Assembly (NCBI RefSeq): GCF_900114605.1
Contig: NZ_FOTP01000006.1
Span: 270,109-334,108 of the forward strand
Length of the DNA stretch: 64,000 nt
Direction of reading: 5' to 3'
DNA from: Bradyrhizobium sp. NFR13
GTDB taxonomy: Bacteria > Pseudomonadota > Alphaproteobacteria > Rhizobiales > Xanthobacteraceae
Positions 8,938 to 17,514 of the stretch are shown here, one piece after another; positions within the stretch are counted from its first letter, which is position 1, and each line of letters begins with the position of its first letter. The position numbers were made by a program, and so were the translations under genes. The notes beneath the pieces are model-generated. The model was not told where the DNA came from. It searched no databases and saw nothing but the letters and a program-made list of their open reading frames with translations.

Positions 8938-9375
8938 ATGGCTGCAAGATTAGGTGGGCGCTCAGGCGGCGGTGACGACCTCGAAGTCAATCACGAAATC
9001 AATGTGACGCCTTTCATCGACGTGATGCTGGTTCTGCTGATCATCTTCATGGTGGCAGCGCCGCTGGCGACGGTCGATCTCGGTGTCGATCTGCCGGCAA
9101 GCGCCGTCGAGCCGCAGCTGCGTCCCGACAAACCGGTCTTCGTCACCGTCAAGCCTGACCTGACAATCGCTGTCGGCGAAGACATCATCCCGCGCGATAC
9201 ACTGAGCGGCACGCTGGATGCTGCGACCAAGAACAACAAGGACGAGCGCATCTTCCTGCGCGCGGACAAGGTCGTGAGCTATGGCGATCTGATGGAAGTG
9301 ATGAACCTGCTGCGCAATGCAGGCTATCTCAAAGTCGCACTGGTCGGCCTCGACGGACGAACCTCCGCGCCATGA
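8938..9375 (+). CDS. exbD: TonB-system protein ExbD
   Basis: A 145-residue ExbD/TolR-family protein. The single membrane span follows the conserved EINVTPFIDVMLVLLIIFMV segment, whose Asp in FIDVMLVLL is the proton-carrying residue of the family. The periplasmic domain has VFLRADK-like and YGDLMEVMNLLRNAGY motifs. It lies 3 bases after exbB, and its end overlaps the tonB start by the ATGA quartet. Confidence 0.95.
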   Translation: MAARLGGRSGGGDDLEVNHEINVTPFIDVMLVLLIIFMVAAPLATVDLGVDLPASAVEPQLRPDKPVFVTVKPDLTIAVGEDIIPRDTLSGTLDAATKNNKDERIFLRADKVVSYGDLMEVMNLLRNAGYLKVALVGLDGRTSAP

Positions 9376-10223
9376 ATGTCTTTGCGCTACATGCGCCGAC
9401 CGACAGCGTCGGTCTTCGCTGGACAGGATCGGCGATCGCCATCGTCGCGATTCATGCCGGCCTGATCGCCGCCGGCATCTGGTGGTACCATCAACCAAGC
9501 CCTCCTGGCGTTGCGATCCCGACCATCATGATCGACATGGCGCCGGCCACTGCTGCGCCCGAAACGCAGCCGCTGGATATTGCGCCCGGCCCCGAGATGC
9601 AGCAAGCGGAAGCGCCGTCCGAGCCGCCGCCGGAGCCTGTTCAGCAGAAGCAGGTGGAAGAACAGATTCCGCCGACGCCCCTGATGGAGAAGCCGGTCGT
9701 CGAAGCGCCGCCCGAGCAGAAAATCGAGCCGACGCCTCCGCCGCCCGAACCAGCCAAGATCATTCCCGATCCACCAAAGCCGGTGCCGGAAAAACCCAAG
9801 CCGAAGCCGATACGCGCCGAGGTCAAGAAGAAGCCGAACGATACGCCTGCAGCGCCGCAGACCACTGCGGCACCGCGCGCAGAACGCGTTGCGCCTGCAG
9901 CGTCAGCAGCGGCCGCCGGTGCATCGAGGGCAGCGTCAGCATCTTACAATCAGCTCGTCCAATCACACTTGCAGCGTTTCAAGCAATTTCCCCAGAGTGC
10001 CCGCACTGGTCAGTCAGGCACGGCAGTCGTCAGGATCGCCTTTACGCTGGATCGCAGCGGTCGCGTGCTGTCGTCCCGCCTCCTGGGATCGTCGGGAAAT
10101 TCGGCGCTCGATGCCGAAACGCTCGCCATGATCCGCCGCGCGCAACCATTTCCAGCATTTCCGCCGGAGAAGACCGGCGGTACGGAAGCGTTCAACGTTC
10201 CGCTGCGATACGATCTTCGTTAG
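9372..10223 (+). CDS. tonB: Energy transducer TonB
   Basis: A 283-residue TonB. An N-terminal membrane anchor lies at about 17-37. A long proline- and lysine/glutamate-rich periplasm-spanning segment occupies roughly 55-165 (EPPPEPVQQKQVEEQ, PEKPKPKPIRAEVKKKP). The C-terminal TonB domain is at about 195-283, with RIAFTLDRSGRVLSSRLLGS and the RRAQPFPAFP motif. It transmits ExbBD energy to the receptor encoded upstream. Its stop codon lies inside the left arm of the terminator hairpin at 10212-10238. Confidence 0.94.
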   Translation: MNVFALHAPTDSVGLRWTGSAIAIVAIHAGLIAAGIWWYHQPSPPGVAIPTIMIDMAPATAAPETQPLDIAPGPEMQQAEAPSEPPPEPVQQKQVEEQIPPTPLMEKPVVEAPPEQKIEPTPPPPEPAKIIPDPPKPVPEKPKPKPIRAEVKKKPNDTPAAPQTTAAPRAERVAPAASAAAAGASRAASASYNQLVQSHLQRFKQFPQSARTGQSGTAVVRIAFTLDRSGRVLSSRLLGSSGNSALDAETLAMIRRAQPFPAFPPEKTGGTEAFNVPLRYDLR

Positions 10224-10238
10224 CGACTAACGAAGATC
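10212..10238. terminator. Convergent bidirectional terminator hairpin
   Basis: A perfect 12-base-pair inverted repeat, GATCTTCGTTAG (10212-10223) and CTAACGAAGATC (10227-10238), with a CGA loop. It lies between the convergent tonB and ugpB genes and includes the tonB stop codon. There is no long T tract, so it may be a weak or Rho-assisted terminator or an mRNA 3'-end stabiliser for both transcripts. Confidence 0.65.
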
Positions 10239-10263
10239 ATGATGCGCCGCGACCGGTCAGATA

Positions 10264-11586
10264 TCACTGCACGGGATTGGCGCGTTCAAACTGGCGCAGC
10301 AATTTATTGCCGCGCTCTGCCGCAGCGTCGAGGGCCTCCTGCGCAGGCTTCTTGCCGCTGAAGGCCTGTTCCAGCTCATCCTCGATGGCGTCACGGATCA
10401 GTGTGAACGACCCGAGGCGCAATCCCTTCGAATTTTCCGTCGGCGCCTTGAGCGTGATCTGCTCGATGGATTTCACCGTGCCGGGATTGCGGTCGTAGAA
10501 GCCCTGCTGGCGCGTGAGTTCATAAGCGGCGCGCGTGATCGGCAGGTAACCCGTCTTCTGGTGCCACGCCGCCTGCACTTCGGGCTGCGAGAGAAACGCA
10601 AAGAATTTCGCGACGCCCTTATATTCTTCGCGCGGGCGATCCCGCAGCACCCAGAGCGTGGCGCCGCCGATGATCGAGTTCTGCGGCGCTGCCGTGACAT
10701 CCGGCCAGTAGGGCATCAGGCCGTAACCGACTTCGAATTTCGCATTGGCGAGAATGTCGGCGCGGGTGCCCGACGAGCCCAGAAAAATCCCGCATTCGCT
10801 CTTCTGAAAGCGTGGTTCAGCCGCTGTCGCCCGGCCGCTATAGTCGAAGACCTTGGTCTTCTGCCATTCGGCGAGTTGTGCGATATGGCGCGCCATCAAC
10901 GGATTGTTGAAAGTCAGAACCGCGTCCAGCCCGCCAAGGCCATTGGACTTGGTCGCCACCGGAATGTTGTGAAATGCCGAGAAGTTCTCGACATTGATCC
11001 ATGACGGCCAGGCCGTAGTGAAACCGCAAACCGCGCCCGCCGTCCGCAGCCGCTTGGCAGCGGCGCCGAGTTCCGGCCAGGTCCGCGGCGGCTCATCCGG
11101 ATTGAGCCCGGCGGCACGGAACAGATCCTTGTTGTAATAAAGGATCGGCGTCGACGCATTGAACGGGAACGAGAGCATATTGCCAGCCATGTCGGTGTAG
11201 TAGCCCGTAACGGCCGGCAGATAGGCAGATGGATTGAACGCTTCCGCCTGATCGCGCATCAACTCATAGACCGGATAGGTTGCGCCTTTCGCCGCCATCA
11301 TGGTGGCCGTCGCAATTTCATTGACCTGGACGATGGCCGGCTGGCTCCGGGACCGGAAAGCGAAAATCGCCGAGGTCACCGTCTCGGTGTAGTTGCCCTT
11401 GTAGACCGGAACGATGCGATAGCCCGTCTGCGTGGCGTTGAAATCCGCGGCCAGCTTCTCGACATGCCGACCGAGTTCTCCGGACATCGCGTGCCACCAC
11501 TGAATGTCGGTGGCGCGTGCGGGCGTCGCCATCTGGCTGACTGTCACCACAAGCGCGAGATATCCGAGCGCCGCCTTCAACTTCAT
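10264..11586 (-). CDS. ugpB: sn-glycerol-3-phosphate ABC transporter binding protein UgpB
   Basis: A 440-residue periplasmic binding protein with a Sec signal peptide ending at ATPARA near residue 25. The mature N-terminus IQWWHAMSGELGRHVEKLA is the UgpB signature. NATQTGYRIVPVYKGNYTET and the C-terminal RQQGFYDRNPGT region are also family features. UgpB binds glycerol-3-phosphate or glycerophosphodiesters. The start follows AGGATGAA. The usual ugpAEC partners are not beside it here, so the membrane components would have to be elsewhere in the genome. Confidence 0.9.
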   Translation of the reverse strand: MKLKAALGYLALVVTVSQMATPARATDIQWWHAMSGELGRHVEKLAADFNATQTGYRIVPVYKGNYTETVTSAIFAFRSRSQPAIVQVNEIATATMMAAKGATYPVYELMRDQAEAFNPSAYLPAVTGYYTDMAGNMLSFPFNASTPILYYNKDLFRAAGLNPDEPPRTWPELGAAAKRLRTAGAVCGFTTAWPSWINVENFSAFHNIPVATKSNGLGGLDAVLTFNNPLMARHIAQLAEWQKTKVFDYSGRATAAEPRFQKSECGIFLGSSGTRADILANAKFEVGYGLMPYWPDVTAAPQNSIIGGATLWVLRDRPREEYKGVAKFFAFLSQPEVQAAWHQKTGYLPITRAAYELTRQQGFYDRNPGTVKSIEQITLKAPTENSKGLRLGSFTLIRDAIEDELEQAFSGKKPAQEALDAAAERGNKLLRQFERANPVQ

Positions 11587-11955
11587 TTCATCCTGCCCTT
11601 ACAACGCCGTCGGCTGCCGGCCTGCTGTGCTATCATTCTTGTTGGGGGCCAAAGCGTCCGCCCAATAAAATAATGATTCCGTTATAGTTTTGATCGAAAT
11701 TGCCCCGCACGGTGGCGTTCACCGGACACGATCTGCCGCAGCACTCTGTTGAGACCAAGCGTCATTCGGTTCAATCGGACCGGTCGCAATTCAACCAGCT
11801 GTTGCAGACCAATAGCCAGCAACACCTCTATTTGCTAGATTGAACTGTCTCGCAACCTCAACGAAACTCTTTCAGACTATAAAGATCGAGTTGCCGGGTT
11901 GTGACGCACGGCTGTCTCACCGATTGAACCTTTCGCAAGGCCGAATGACAGACCT
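11587..11955. other. Intergenic region between ugpB and the phosphorelay operon
   Basis: About 370 bases between divergently transcribed genes, AT-richer near 11660-11700 and 11860-11890. It must hold the promoters for ugpB and for the sensor-kinase operon. A clear tandem Pho box was not recognised by eye. No gene-like frame with a ribosome site was found. Confidence 0.5.
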
Positions 11956-14028
11956 GTGGTGACGAGCCCGCACAACGGAGTTTCCGACGGACAGGACGAG
12001 CTGGCGGCGCGAGGCCGGACCGGCATCGTTGCGGCTGTCCGTGCGATTCCGATCCGCTGGCGCATTCTGTCCATCGCAGCCCTGAACTCGGCCGTCGTTC
12101 TTGTCCTAGCGGGCTTGATCTGGAGCGGCTCGCGGGTGCTGTCCTCCGCCTGGGACGACGTGCGCCAGGTCCGGCAATCCGATCAGGTTCTGGCCCTGCT
12201 CGAGAGCGAGACCGGCCGGCTGCAGAACCTGATCCATCGCTACATCAATCAGCCCAGCCCCGAACTGTTCGCCGAAATCCTACTGCTCCGTGAGGCTGTG
12301 CTGGGGACATTGAACACCCGTGCCTCGACCGATCCCATGCTGTCAGGCTCGGTTGCCGAGCTGGAACGTGTCACCGAGCGGTTTCTCAGCGGTTTCGGTG
12401 AATTGCGGACGCTTCAGACCACCATCGCCAAGACCTATGAGGAACAGGTGCTTGGGCCTGCCAAGGACATGGCGGGGCTGTATTCCATCATCGAAGGCGC
12501 CACCGGCCAGCGCGATGCGCTGATCTGGCCCGCACTCGGCAAGTCGCGTGAGGCATTCACCGCGATGCTGGTCGCGGCCAACGCCTATTATCTGTCGCTG
12601 GCATCCGCCGCGGCCGAGGAGGCGCGGCGCAACACAGAGACGATCGAGCGGACCATCCCGGTCATGACCGACCTTGCCGACAATGATCTGCAGCGCATTG
12701 CGCTGCAGCGACTCAAGGGACGCTCAGTTGCACTCCGCCAAGGGCTCGCAAAACTGTCCGAACAACTCTCCAGCCGCACGGACCTGCTGCGCAATTCGAT
12801 CGATGCCAGCCAGGCCGACACGATTGCTGCGATCGATGGCCTGTCCGTCAAGATGCGCCAGCGCGAGCAGTCCGCGCAGGCCACTTTCGACCGCACGCTG
12901 ACGGCGATCTCCCGCAATGTCATGGTCATCGCCGCGGCATTCCTTGGGCTGATCATCACCGCAGGCATTATCATCGCGCTGAGCATCCGCCTGCCGCTGC
13001 AGCAGATCATGACGTCGATGCGCGCAATCACCTCCGGCGACTATGATCGCAAGGTTCAGGGCACCGCCGCGACCGACGAAGTCGGCGCCATGGCCCGCGC
13101 GGTCGAAGTGTTCCGTGAGAACGCCGTCGCCAAACGCGAAGCCGAGAACGAACTGCGTGCCTCGAAAGAGAAGGCCGAAAGCGCCTTGCTCGAACTAAAT
13201 GCCGCACAGCAGAATTTGATCGACGCCGAACGGCTGGCCGCACTCGGCGGTCTGGTTGCCGGCGTGGCCCACGAGGTCAATAACCCGATCGGCATCAGCC
13301 TCACGGTGGCATCGAGCTTCGCGCGGCGCTCGGAGATGTTCGAGGCCGAGCTGCGCTCCAATGCCCCGCTGCGGCGCTCGCAGCTTGAGGAATTCGTCAA
13401 GACGTCACGCGATGCGGCGCAGCAACTGGTCGCCAATCTACATCGCGCCGGCGAGCTTATTCAGTCCTTCAAACAGGTCGCCGTCGATCGTTCCCACGCT
13501 GAACGGCGGCAGTTCAGCCTCTCCGAGGCCACCGATCAGATCATCGCCAGCCTGCGACCCGTCCTGAAGAAGGCCCCGATCACGCTGACGGTGGATGTGC
13601 CGGACGGGCTCATGATCGACGGCTATCCTGGCTCCTACGGCCAGATCCTGACCAACCTGTTCCTGAATGCAGCCAATCACGCATTCCCGGACGGCAAGCC
13701 CGGCGCCATTGCCATCACCGCGAAGCCGCGCGGTACCGACGATATCGAGATCAGCTTCTCCGACAACGGCGCGGGCATGAGCCCGGACGTCCAGCGGCAG
13801 GCGTTCGACCCATTTTTCACCACGCGCCGCAACGAAGGCGGCACCGGCCTTGGCCTCCACATCGTGTACAATCTGGTGACCCAGCAGTTGGGTGGCCGGA
13901 TGATGCTGGAGTCAAGACTGGGACAAGGCACGACATTTCGCATTATCATGCCGCGGGCCGCCACTGGCGCCGCTGGATCATTTGACGGGACTACGCAATG
14001 GCCGACCAGGACGATGTCCTCTACCTGA
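11956..14028 (+). CDS. Membrane sensor histidine kinase with HAMP domain
   Basis: A 690-residue kinase, GTG start (tandem GTG codons at 11956 and 11959). Membrane spans lie at about 35-57 and 322-344 and enclose a roughly 260-residue helical periplasmic sensor. HAMP covers about 345-395. A coiled linker (KREAENELRASKEKAESALL) leads to the H-box LGGLVAGVAHEVNNPIGISL, with predicted phosphorylated His439. The ATPase domain has N and G boxes (DNGAGMSPDV, GGTGLGLHI). Its 3' end overlaps the next gene by 31 bases. It probably starts a phosphorelay with the two genes that follow; the signal is unknown. Confidence 0.92.
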   Translation: MVTSPHNGVSDGQDELAARGRTGIVAAVRAIPIRWRILSIAALNSAVVLVLAGLIWSGSRVLSSAWDDVRQVRQSDQVLALLESETGRLQNLIHRYINQPSPELFAEILLLREAVLGTLNTRASTDPMLSGSVAELERVTERFLSGFGELRTLQTTIAKTYEEQVLGPAKDMAGLYSIIEGATGQRDALIWPALGKSREAFTAMLVAANAYYLSLASAAAEEARRNTETIERTIPVMTDLADNDLQRIALQRLKGRSVALRQGLAKLSEQLSSRTDLLRNSIDASQADTIAAIDGLSVKMRQREQSAQATFDRTLTAISRNVMVIAAAFLGLIITAGIIIALSIRLPLQQIMTSMRAITSGDYDRKVQGTAATDEVGAMARAVEVFRENAVAKREAENELRASKEKAESALLELNAAQQNLIDAERLAALGGLVAGVAHEVNNPIGISLTVASSFARRSEMFEAELRSNAPLRRSQLEEFVKTSRDAAQQLVANLHRAGELIQSFKQVAVDRSHAERRQFSLSEATDQIIASLRPVLKKAPITLTVDVPDGLMIDGYPGSYGQILTNLFLNAANHAFPDGKPGAIAITAKPRGTDDIEISFSDNGAGMSPDVQRQAFDPFFTTRRNEGGTGLGLHIVYNLVTQQLGGRMMLESRLGQGTTFRIIMPRAATGAAGSFDGTTQWPTRTMSST

Positions 14029-15752
14029 TTGAAGATGCCGGGGACGCCCCGGAAGAATCCAATAATCGAAAATGGAAGATCGCGGTCATTGACGATGACC
14101 AGGCCGTGCATGAGGGCACGCGCTTTGCGCTGAGCGACTACACGCTGAACGGCCAGTCGCTGGAAATCCTGTCGGCCTATTCCGCCGCCGAAGGCCAGGT
14201 CCTGATGCGCGAACATCCGGATATCGCGGCCGTACTGCTCGACGTCATCATGGAGACGGATGCAGCGGGCCTCGAACTGGTCGAGTTCATCCGCAACGAA
14301 TTGCACAACGAAACCGTTCGCATCATCCTGCGCACCGGCCAGCCCGGTCAGGCGCCGGAGCGCCGCGTCATCGTCGACTACGACATCAACGACTACAAAG
14401 CGAAGACCGAACTGACCGCCGACAAGCTGTTCACCTCGCTGACGGCGGCACTGCGCAGCTATCAGCAGCTCGAACGCATGGTGCAGACGCGACGCGGCCT
14501 TGAAATCATCATCGACGCGGCCTCGACGCTCTACGATTTCAAATCGATGCAGCGACTCGCCGAAGGCGTGCTGACCCAGATCGCCTCGCTGCTGAATGTG
14601 GATTGCGCCGGCATTCTGGTGTTGCGCGATGGCGGCGTTGTCGGCGACGACTATGCCGTCCTCGCCGGATCAGGCTGCTACAGCCGCTTCATGGGTACCG
14701 CGACCTCGCAGTCGCTCGACCCGGACCTGCGCCAGATGGTCGAAGAGGCCTTCAAGCGCCGCAAGCATGACTTCGCCGACCATCGGACGGCGCTCTATAT
14801 CCGCACCGGCAGCGGCCGCGAGGTTGTCGTGTTGCTGCAGGCAGAGCGGCAATTGTCGGAGACCGATCGTTCGCTGGTGGAGATCTTCGGCAGCCGGTTG
14901 TCGATCGCCTTCGACAACGTGATCCTCTATCAGCAACTGCACGAGGCCAATACGCAGTTGGAAGACCGCGTGGCACAGCGTACCCGCGCATTGATGCAGG
15001 CCAATCGCCGGCTTTCCGCGCAGTGGCTGCGGCTGCAGCGCGCCAACGGCTTCAAGAACGAGATTCTGGGCACCGTCGCCCATGACCTGAAGAATCCGCT
15101 CGGTGTGATCCTCGGGCGCACCGAGATGCTGACCGAATTGATATCGGCGGGATCACCGAAGGAGAACGTCTCCGCGCAGATCGATCACATCCGTGACGCC
15201 ACCAAGCGACTGACCTCGATGGTCGATCACCTGATCTCCGATGCCATGGCGGACGCGTTCGATATCACCATCCGCCGTGAGCCGGTCGATCTGGCGACGC
15301 TGGTCCGGGACGTTGCGGAAGCGAACCGACCGTCTGCCGTGAACAAGCAGCAGGATCTCTCCGTCTCGGCGCCGGATCACCACGATCTCACCATGTGCGA
15401 TGCCGACCGGATCCGCGAAGCCATCGACAATCTCGTCAGCAACGCCATCAAATACAGCCCGATCGGCGGCAAGATCGCGCTGCTCATCACGGGCGACGCC
15501 GATTATGTCCGCATCAGCATCAGCGACGAAGGCCCCGGCCTGTCGCCGGAAGATCTCGACCGCCTGTTTGGCCGTTTCCAGCGGCTTTCAGCCAAGCCAA
15601 CCGGCGGCGAAAGCTCGACAGGCCTCGGCCTGTCGATCGTCAAGCGCATCATCGACATGCATGGCGGCGAGGTCAATGCAGACAGTCCAGGTCCCGGCCG
15701 GGGCGCCATCTTCACCATCCTGCTGCCAGCCACCACCGAGGGCCTGTCATGA
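13998..15752 (+). CDS. Response regulator-DUF3369-histidine kinase hybrid
   Basis: A 584-residue protein with receiver and kinase in the unusual order REC first. The receiver (about 26-150) has acidic pocket IDDD and phosphoacceptor Asp82 in LLDVIMETD. It is followed by DUF3369 (about 165-335), a GAF-like sensor domain. A HisKA domain with GTVAHDLKNPLGVILGRTEM (His362) and an HATPase with DEGPGLSPEDLDRLF and STGLGLSIVKRI complete it. No membrane span is seen, so it is cytosolic. It overlaps the upstream kinase by 31 bases and the downstream regulator by ATGA. It could take phosphate from the first kinase and pass a signal to the third protein. Confidence 0.92.
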   Translation: MADQDDVLYLIEDAGDAPEESNNRKWKIAVIDDDQAVHEGTRFALSDYTLNGQSLEILSAYSAAEGQVLMREHPDIAAVLLDVIMETDAAGLELVEFIRNELHNETVRIILRTGQPGQAPERRVIVDYDINDYKAKTELTADKLFTSLTAALRSYQQLERMVQTRRGLEIIIDAASTLYDFKSMQRLAEGVLTQIASLLNVDCAGILVLRDGGVVGDDYAVLAGSGCYSRFMGTATSQSLDPDLRQMVEEAFKRRKHDFADHRTALYIRTGSGREVVVLLQAERQLSETDRSLVEIFGSRLSIAFDNVILYQQLHEANTQLEDRVAQRTRALMQANRRLSAQWLRLQRANGFKNEILGTVAHDLKNPLGVILGRTEMLTELISAGSPKENVSAQIDHIRDATKRLTSMVDHLISDAMADAFDITIRREPVDLATLVRDVAEANRPSAVNKQQDLSVSAPDHHDLTMCDADRIREAIDNLVSNAIKYSPIGGKIALLITGDADYVRISISDEGPGLSPEDLDRLFGRFQRLSAKPTGGESSTGLGLSIVKRIIDMHGGEVNADSPGPGRGAIFTILLPATTEGLS

Positions 15753-16486
15753 GCCAGAGCCCCCATATCGTCATCGTCGACGACGAAGCACCCGCCCGCG
15801 AGATGGTGGGCGACTATCTCAAGATGCACGGCTTTGCCGTGACCCTGTGCGACGGCGGCAAGAGCCTGCGCAGCGAGATCGAGACCAAGGTGCCGGATCT
15901 CGTGGTGCTCGACCTCAATATGCCCGAGGAAGACGGGCTCTCGATCATCCGTGACCTCAAGAGCCGCATCAATGTGCCGGTGATCATGCTCACCGCCACC
16001 GCAAGCCCGATCGACCGGGTCGTCGGCCTCGAACTCGGTGCCGATGATTACATCGCCAAGCCCTGCGAACTCCGCGAATTGATGGCGCGCATCCGCTCGG
16101 TCTTGCGCCGAAGCACGCCGGTGAAAGGCGCAGCAGCAGATGCAGCGCCTGCCAAGGAGAGCAAGGATCATCTCGTACGTTTCGGCACGAAATGGCTCGA
16201 TCTGGAAGCGCAGGCCTTGCGTGACGACGAAGGCAACGAACATCCGCTGACAGCTTCCGAATTTGGCCTGCTCAAGGTATTTGCCGCAAATCCGAAGCGC
16301 GTGCTCTCACGCGAGCGGTTGCTCGAACTGGCCAATGCCAGGGATGCCGAGGCTTTCGACCGGGCGGTCGACCTGCGGATCATGCGAATCCGCCGCAAGA
16401 TCGAGCCCGATCCGACGAAGCCCGCCGTGATCCGTACAATTCGCGGCGGCGGCTATTTGTTCTCCCCATCGGGTGAGAAGGCCTGA
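15749..16486 (+). CDS. OmpR-family DNA-binding response regulator
   Basis: A 245-residue regulator. The receiver domain has DDEAPARE, phosphoacceptor Asp55 in LVVLDLNMPEEDG, and the KP dipeptide in DDYIAKPCELREL. The C-terminal winged-helix Trans_reg_C domain has LTASEFGLLKVFAANPKRVL and ends with RTIRGGGYLFSP. The frame is open far upstream, but the ATG at 15749 overlaps the preceding stop (ATGA) and starts the receiver exactly. It is the likely output of the phosphorelay; its target promoters are unknown. Confidence 0.94.
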   Translation: MSQSPHIVIVDDEAPAREMVGDYLKMHGFAVTLCDGGKSLRSEIETKVPDLVVLDLNMPEEDGLSIIRDLKSRINVPVIMLTATASPIDRVVGLELGADDYIAKPCELRELMARIRSVLRRSTPVKGAAADAAPAKESKDHLVRFGTKWLDLEAQALRDDEGNEHPLTASEFGLLKVFAANPKRVLSRERLLELANARDAEAFDRAVDLRIMRIRRKIEPDPTKPAVIRTIRGGGYLFSPSGEKA

Positions 16487-16538
16487 GCACCCCTTTTTGA
16501 ATCTATCTCATTCAATTTGCACGCATTTCACCTCTGAA

Positions 16539-16567
16539 TGTTTCGTCGCCAACCCTGCGACGAAACA
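16539..16567. terminator. Stem-loop after the phosphorelay operon
   Basis: A perfect 11-base-pair inverted repeat, TGTTTCGTCGC (16539-16549) and GCGACGAAACA (16557-16567), with a seven-base loop. It starts 52 bases after the regulator stop. The following sequence is only mildly T-rich, so it is either an imperfect terminator or an operator for the sigma-factor gene 114 bases further on. Confidence 0.45.
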
Positions 16568-16680
16568 ATTCTCCGGTTCCATGAAACCATTTTCCGCTTT
16601 TGGAGCCAACGTCCTGAAACCGGGGCTCCTTAACAATCCTCCCAACGAAGCCGCCACGCGGTCTCTTACGGGAGTTAGTC

Positions 16681-17292
16681 ATGCAGAACGTCATCGCCCT
16701 CAATGCCGCCGGTCAGCAGGGTATCATTACGGCCCGCGCCACCTCGGACGAGATGCTGCTGGAGAATATCGCGGGCGGTGACCGCACGGCGATGCACACG
16801 CTTTATGCCCGGCACAATGTGCGGGTCTATCGCTTCGTTCTCCGCATGCTGCGTGACGCATCTGCGGCGGAAGATCTGGTCAGCCAGGTTTTCCTCGATG
16901 TGTGGCGGACCGCCAGCCAGTTCGAGGGCCGCTCGCAGGTCTCCACATGGCTGTTGTCGATCGCACGCTTCAAGGCGCTGACCGCGCTGCGCCAGCGTAA
17001 ATATGAAGACATCGACCAGGACGATGTCATGGAAATCGCTGACGAGGCCGATACACCTGAGGCATCGCTCGATCGCAGCCGCACCAGCGCTATTCTCCGG
17101 GCCTGTGTCGCCAAGCTGTCGCCGGCGCATCGCGAGATCGTCAACCTCGTCTACTATCATGAGAAGTCTGTGGAAGAGGTCGCCGGCCTGATCGGCATCC
17201 CCGCATCGACGGTGAAGACCCGTATGTTCTACGCCCGCAAGCAGCTCGCCGATCTCCTGAAGACCGCGGGCATCGACAGTATCGCTGCGTAA
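16681..17292 (+). CDS. ECF-type RNA polymerase sigma factor
   Basis: A 203-residue sigma-70-family protein of ECF type. Region 2 (about 28-105) contains HTLYARHNVRVYRFVLRML and VSQVFLDVWRTASQFEGRSQ, with the WLLSIARFKALTALR helix that binds the -10 element. Region 4 (about 135-195) contains LSPAHREIVNLVYYHEKS and a helix-turn-helix GIPASTVKTRMFYARKQLA. The ATG follows GGGAG. No anti-sigma gene is visible on either side, which is unusual. Control may come from the neighbouring two-component operon or an unlinked anti-sigma factor. The target regulon is unknown. Confidence 0.93.
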   Translation: MQNVIALNAAGQQGIITARATSDEMLLENIAGGDRTAMHTLYARHNVRVYRFVLRMLRDASAAEDLVSQVFLDVWRTASQFEGRSQVSTWLLSIARFKALTALRQRKYEDIDQDDVMEIADEADTPEASLDRSRTSAILRACVAKLSPAHREIVNLVYYHEKSVEEVAGLIGIPASTVKTRMFYARKQLADLLKTAGIDSIAA

Positions 17293-17348
17293 TCCGTATT
17301 CGTTCCGCGTTTCCTCCCCCGCGTTCGCGTTAAGCCTCCAGCCTCCAG

Positions 17349-17388
17349 CGACCCGGACGGGATGCCCCCTTCCGGGTCGTATTTTGTT
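17349..17388 (+). terminator. Rho-independent terminator of the sigma gene
   Basis: A nine-base-pair GC-rich stem, CGACCCGGA (17349-17357) and TCCGGGTCG (17371-17379), with a 13-base loop, followed by TATTTTGTT. It lies 56 bases after the sigma-factor stop, so the gene is probably transcribed alone. Confidence 0.75.
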
Positions 17389-17514
17389 GGCCATCCGGAC
17401 GAGAACACAAATACGTGACGCCCAGGGCGTAACATCAGCACCGTATCAGCCGAAGACCATCAAGCGCGCATCAAGCCAACGGGCCTGACCGCCAACGCTG
17501 AATGGATCAGGCCG

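Noticed and set aside
9317..10498. A 393-codon plus-strand frame overlapping tonB
   Set aside because: tonB is in another frame with anchor, proline-rich and C-terminal domains; the alternative is Arg/Ser/Ala-rich and lacks motifs.
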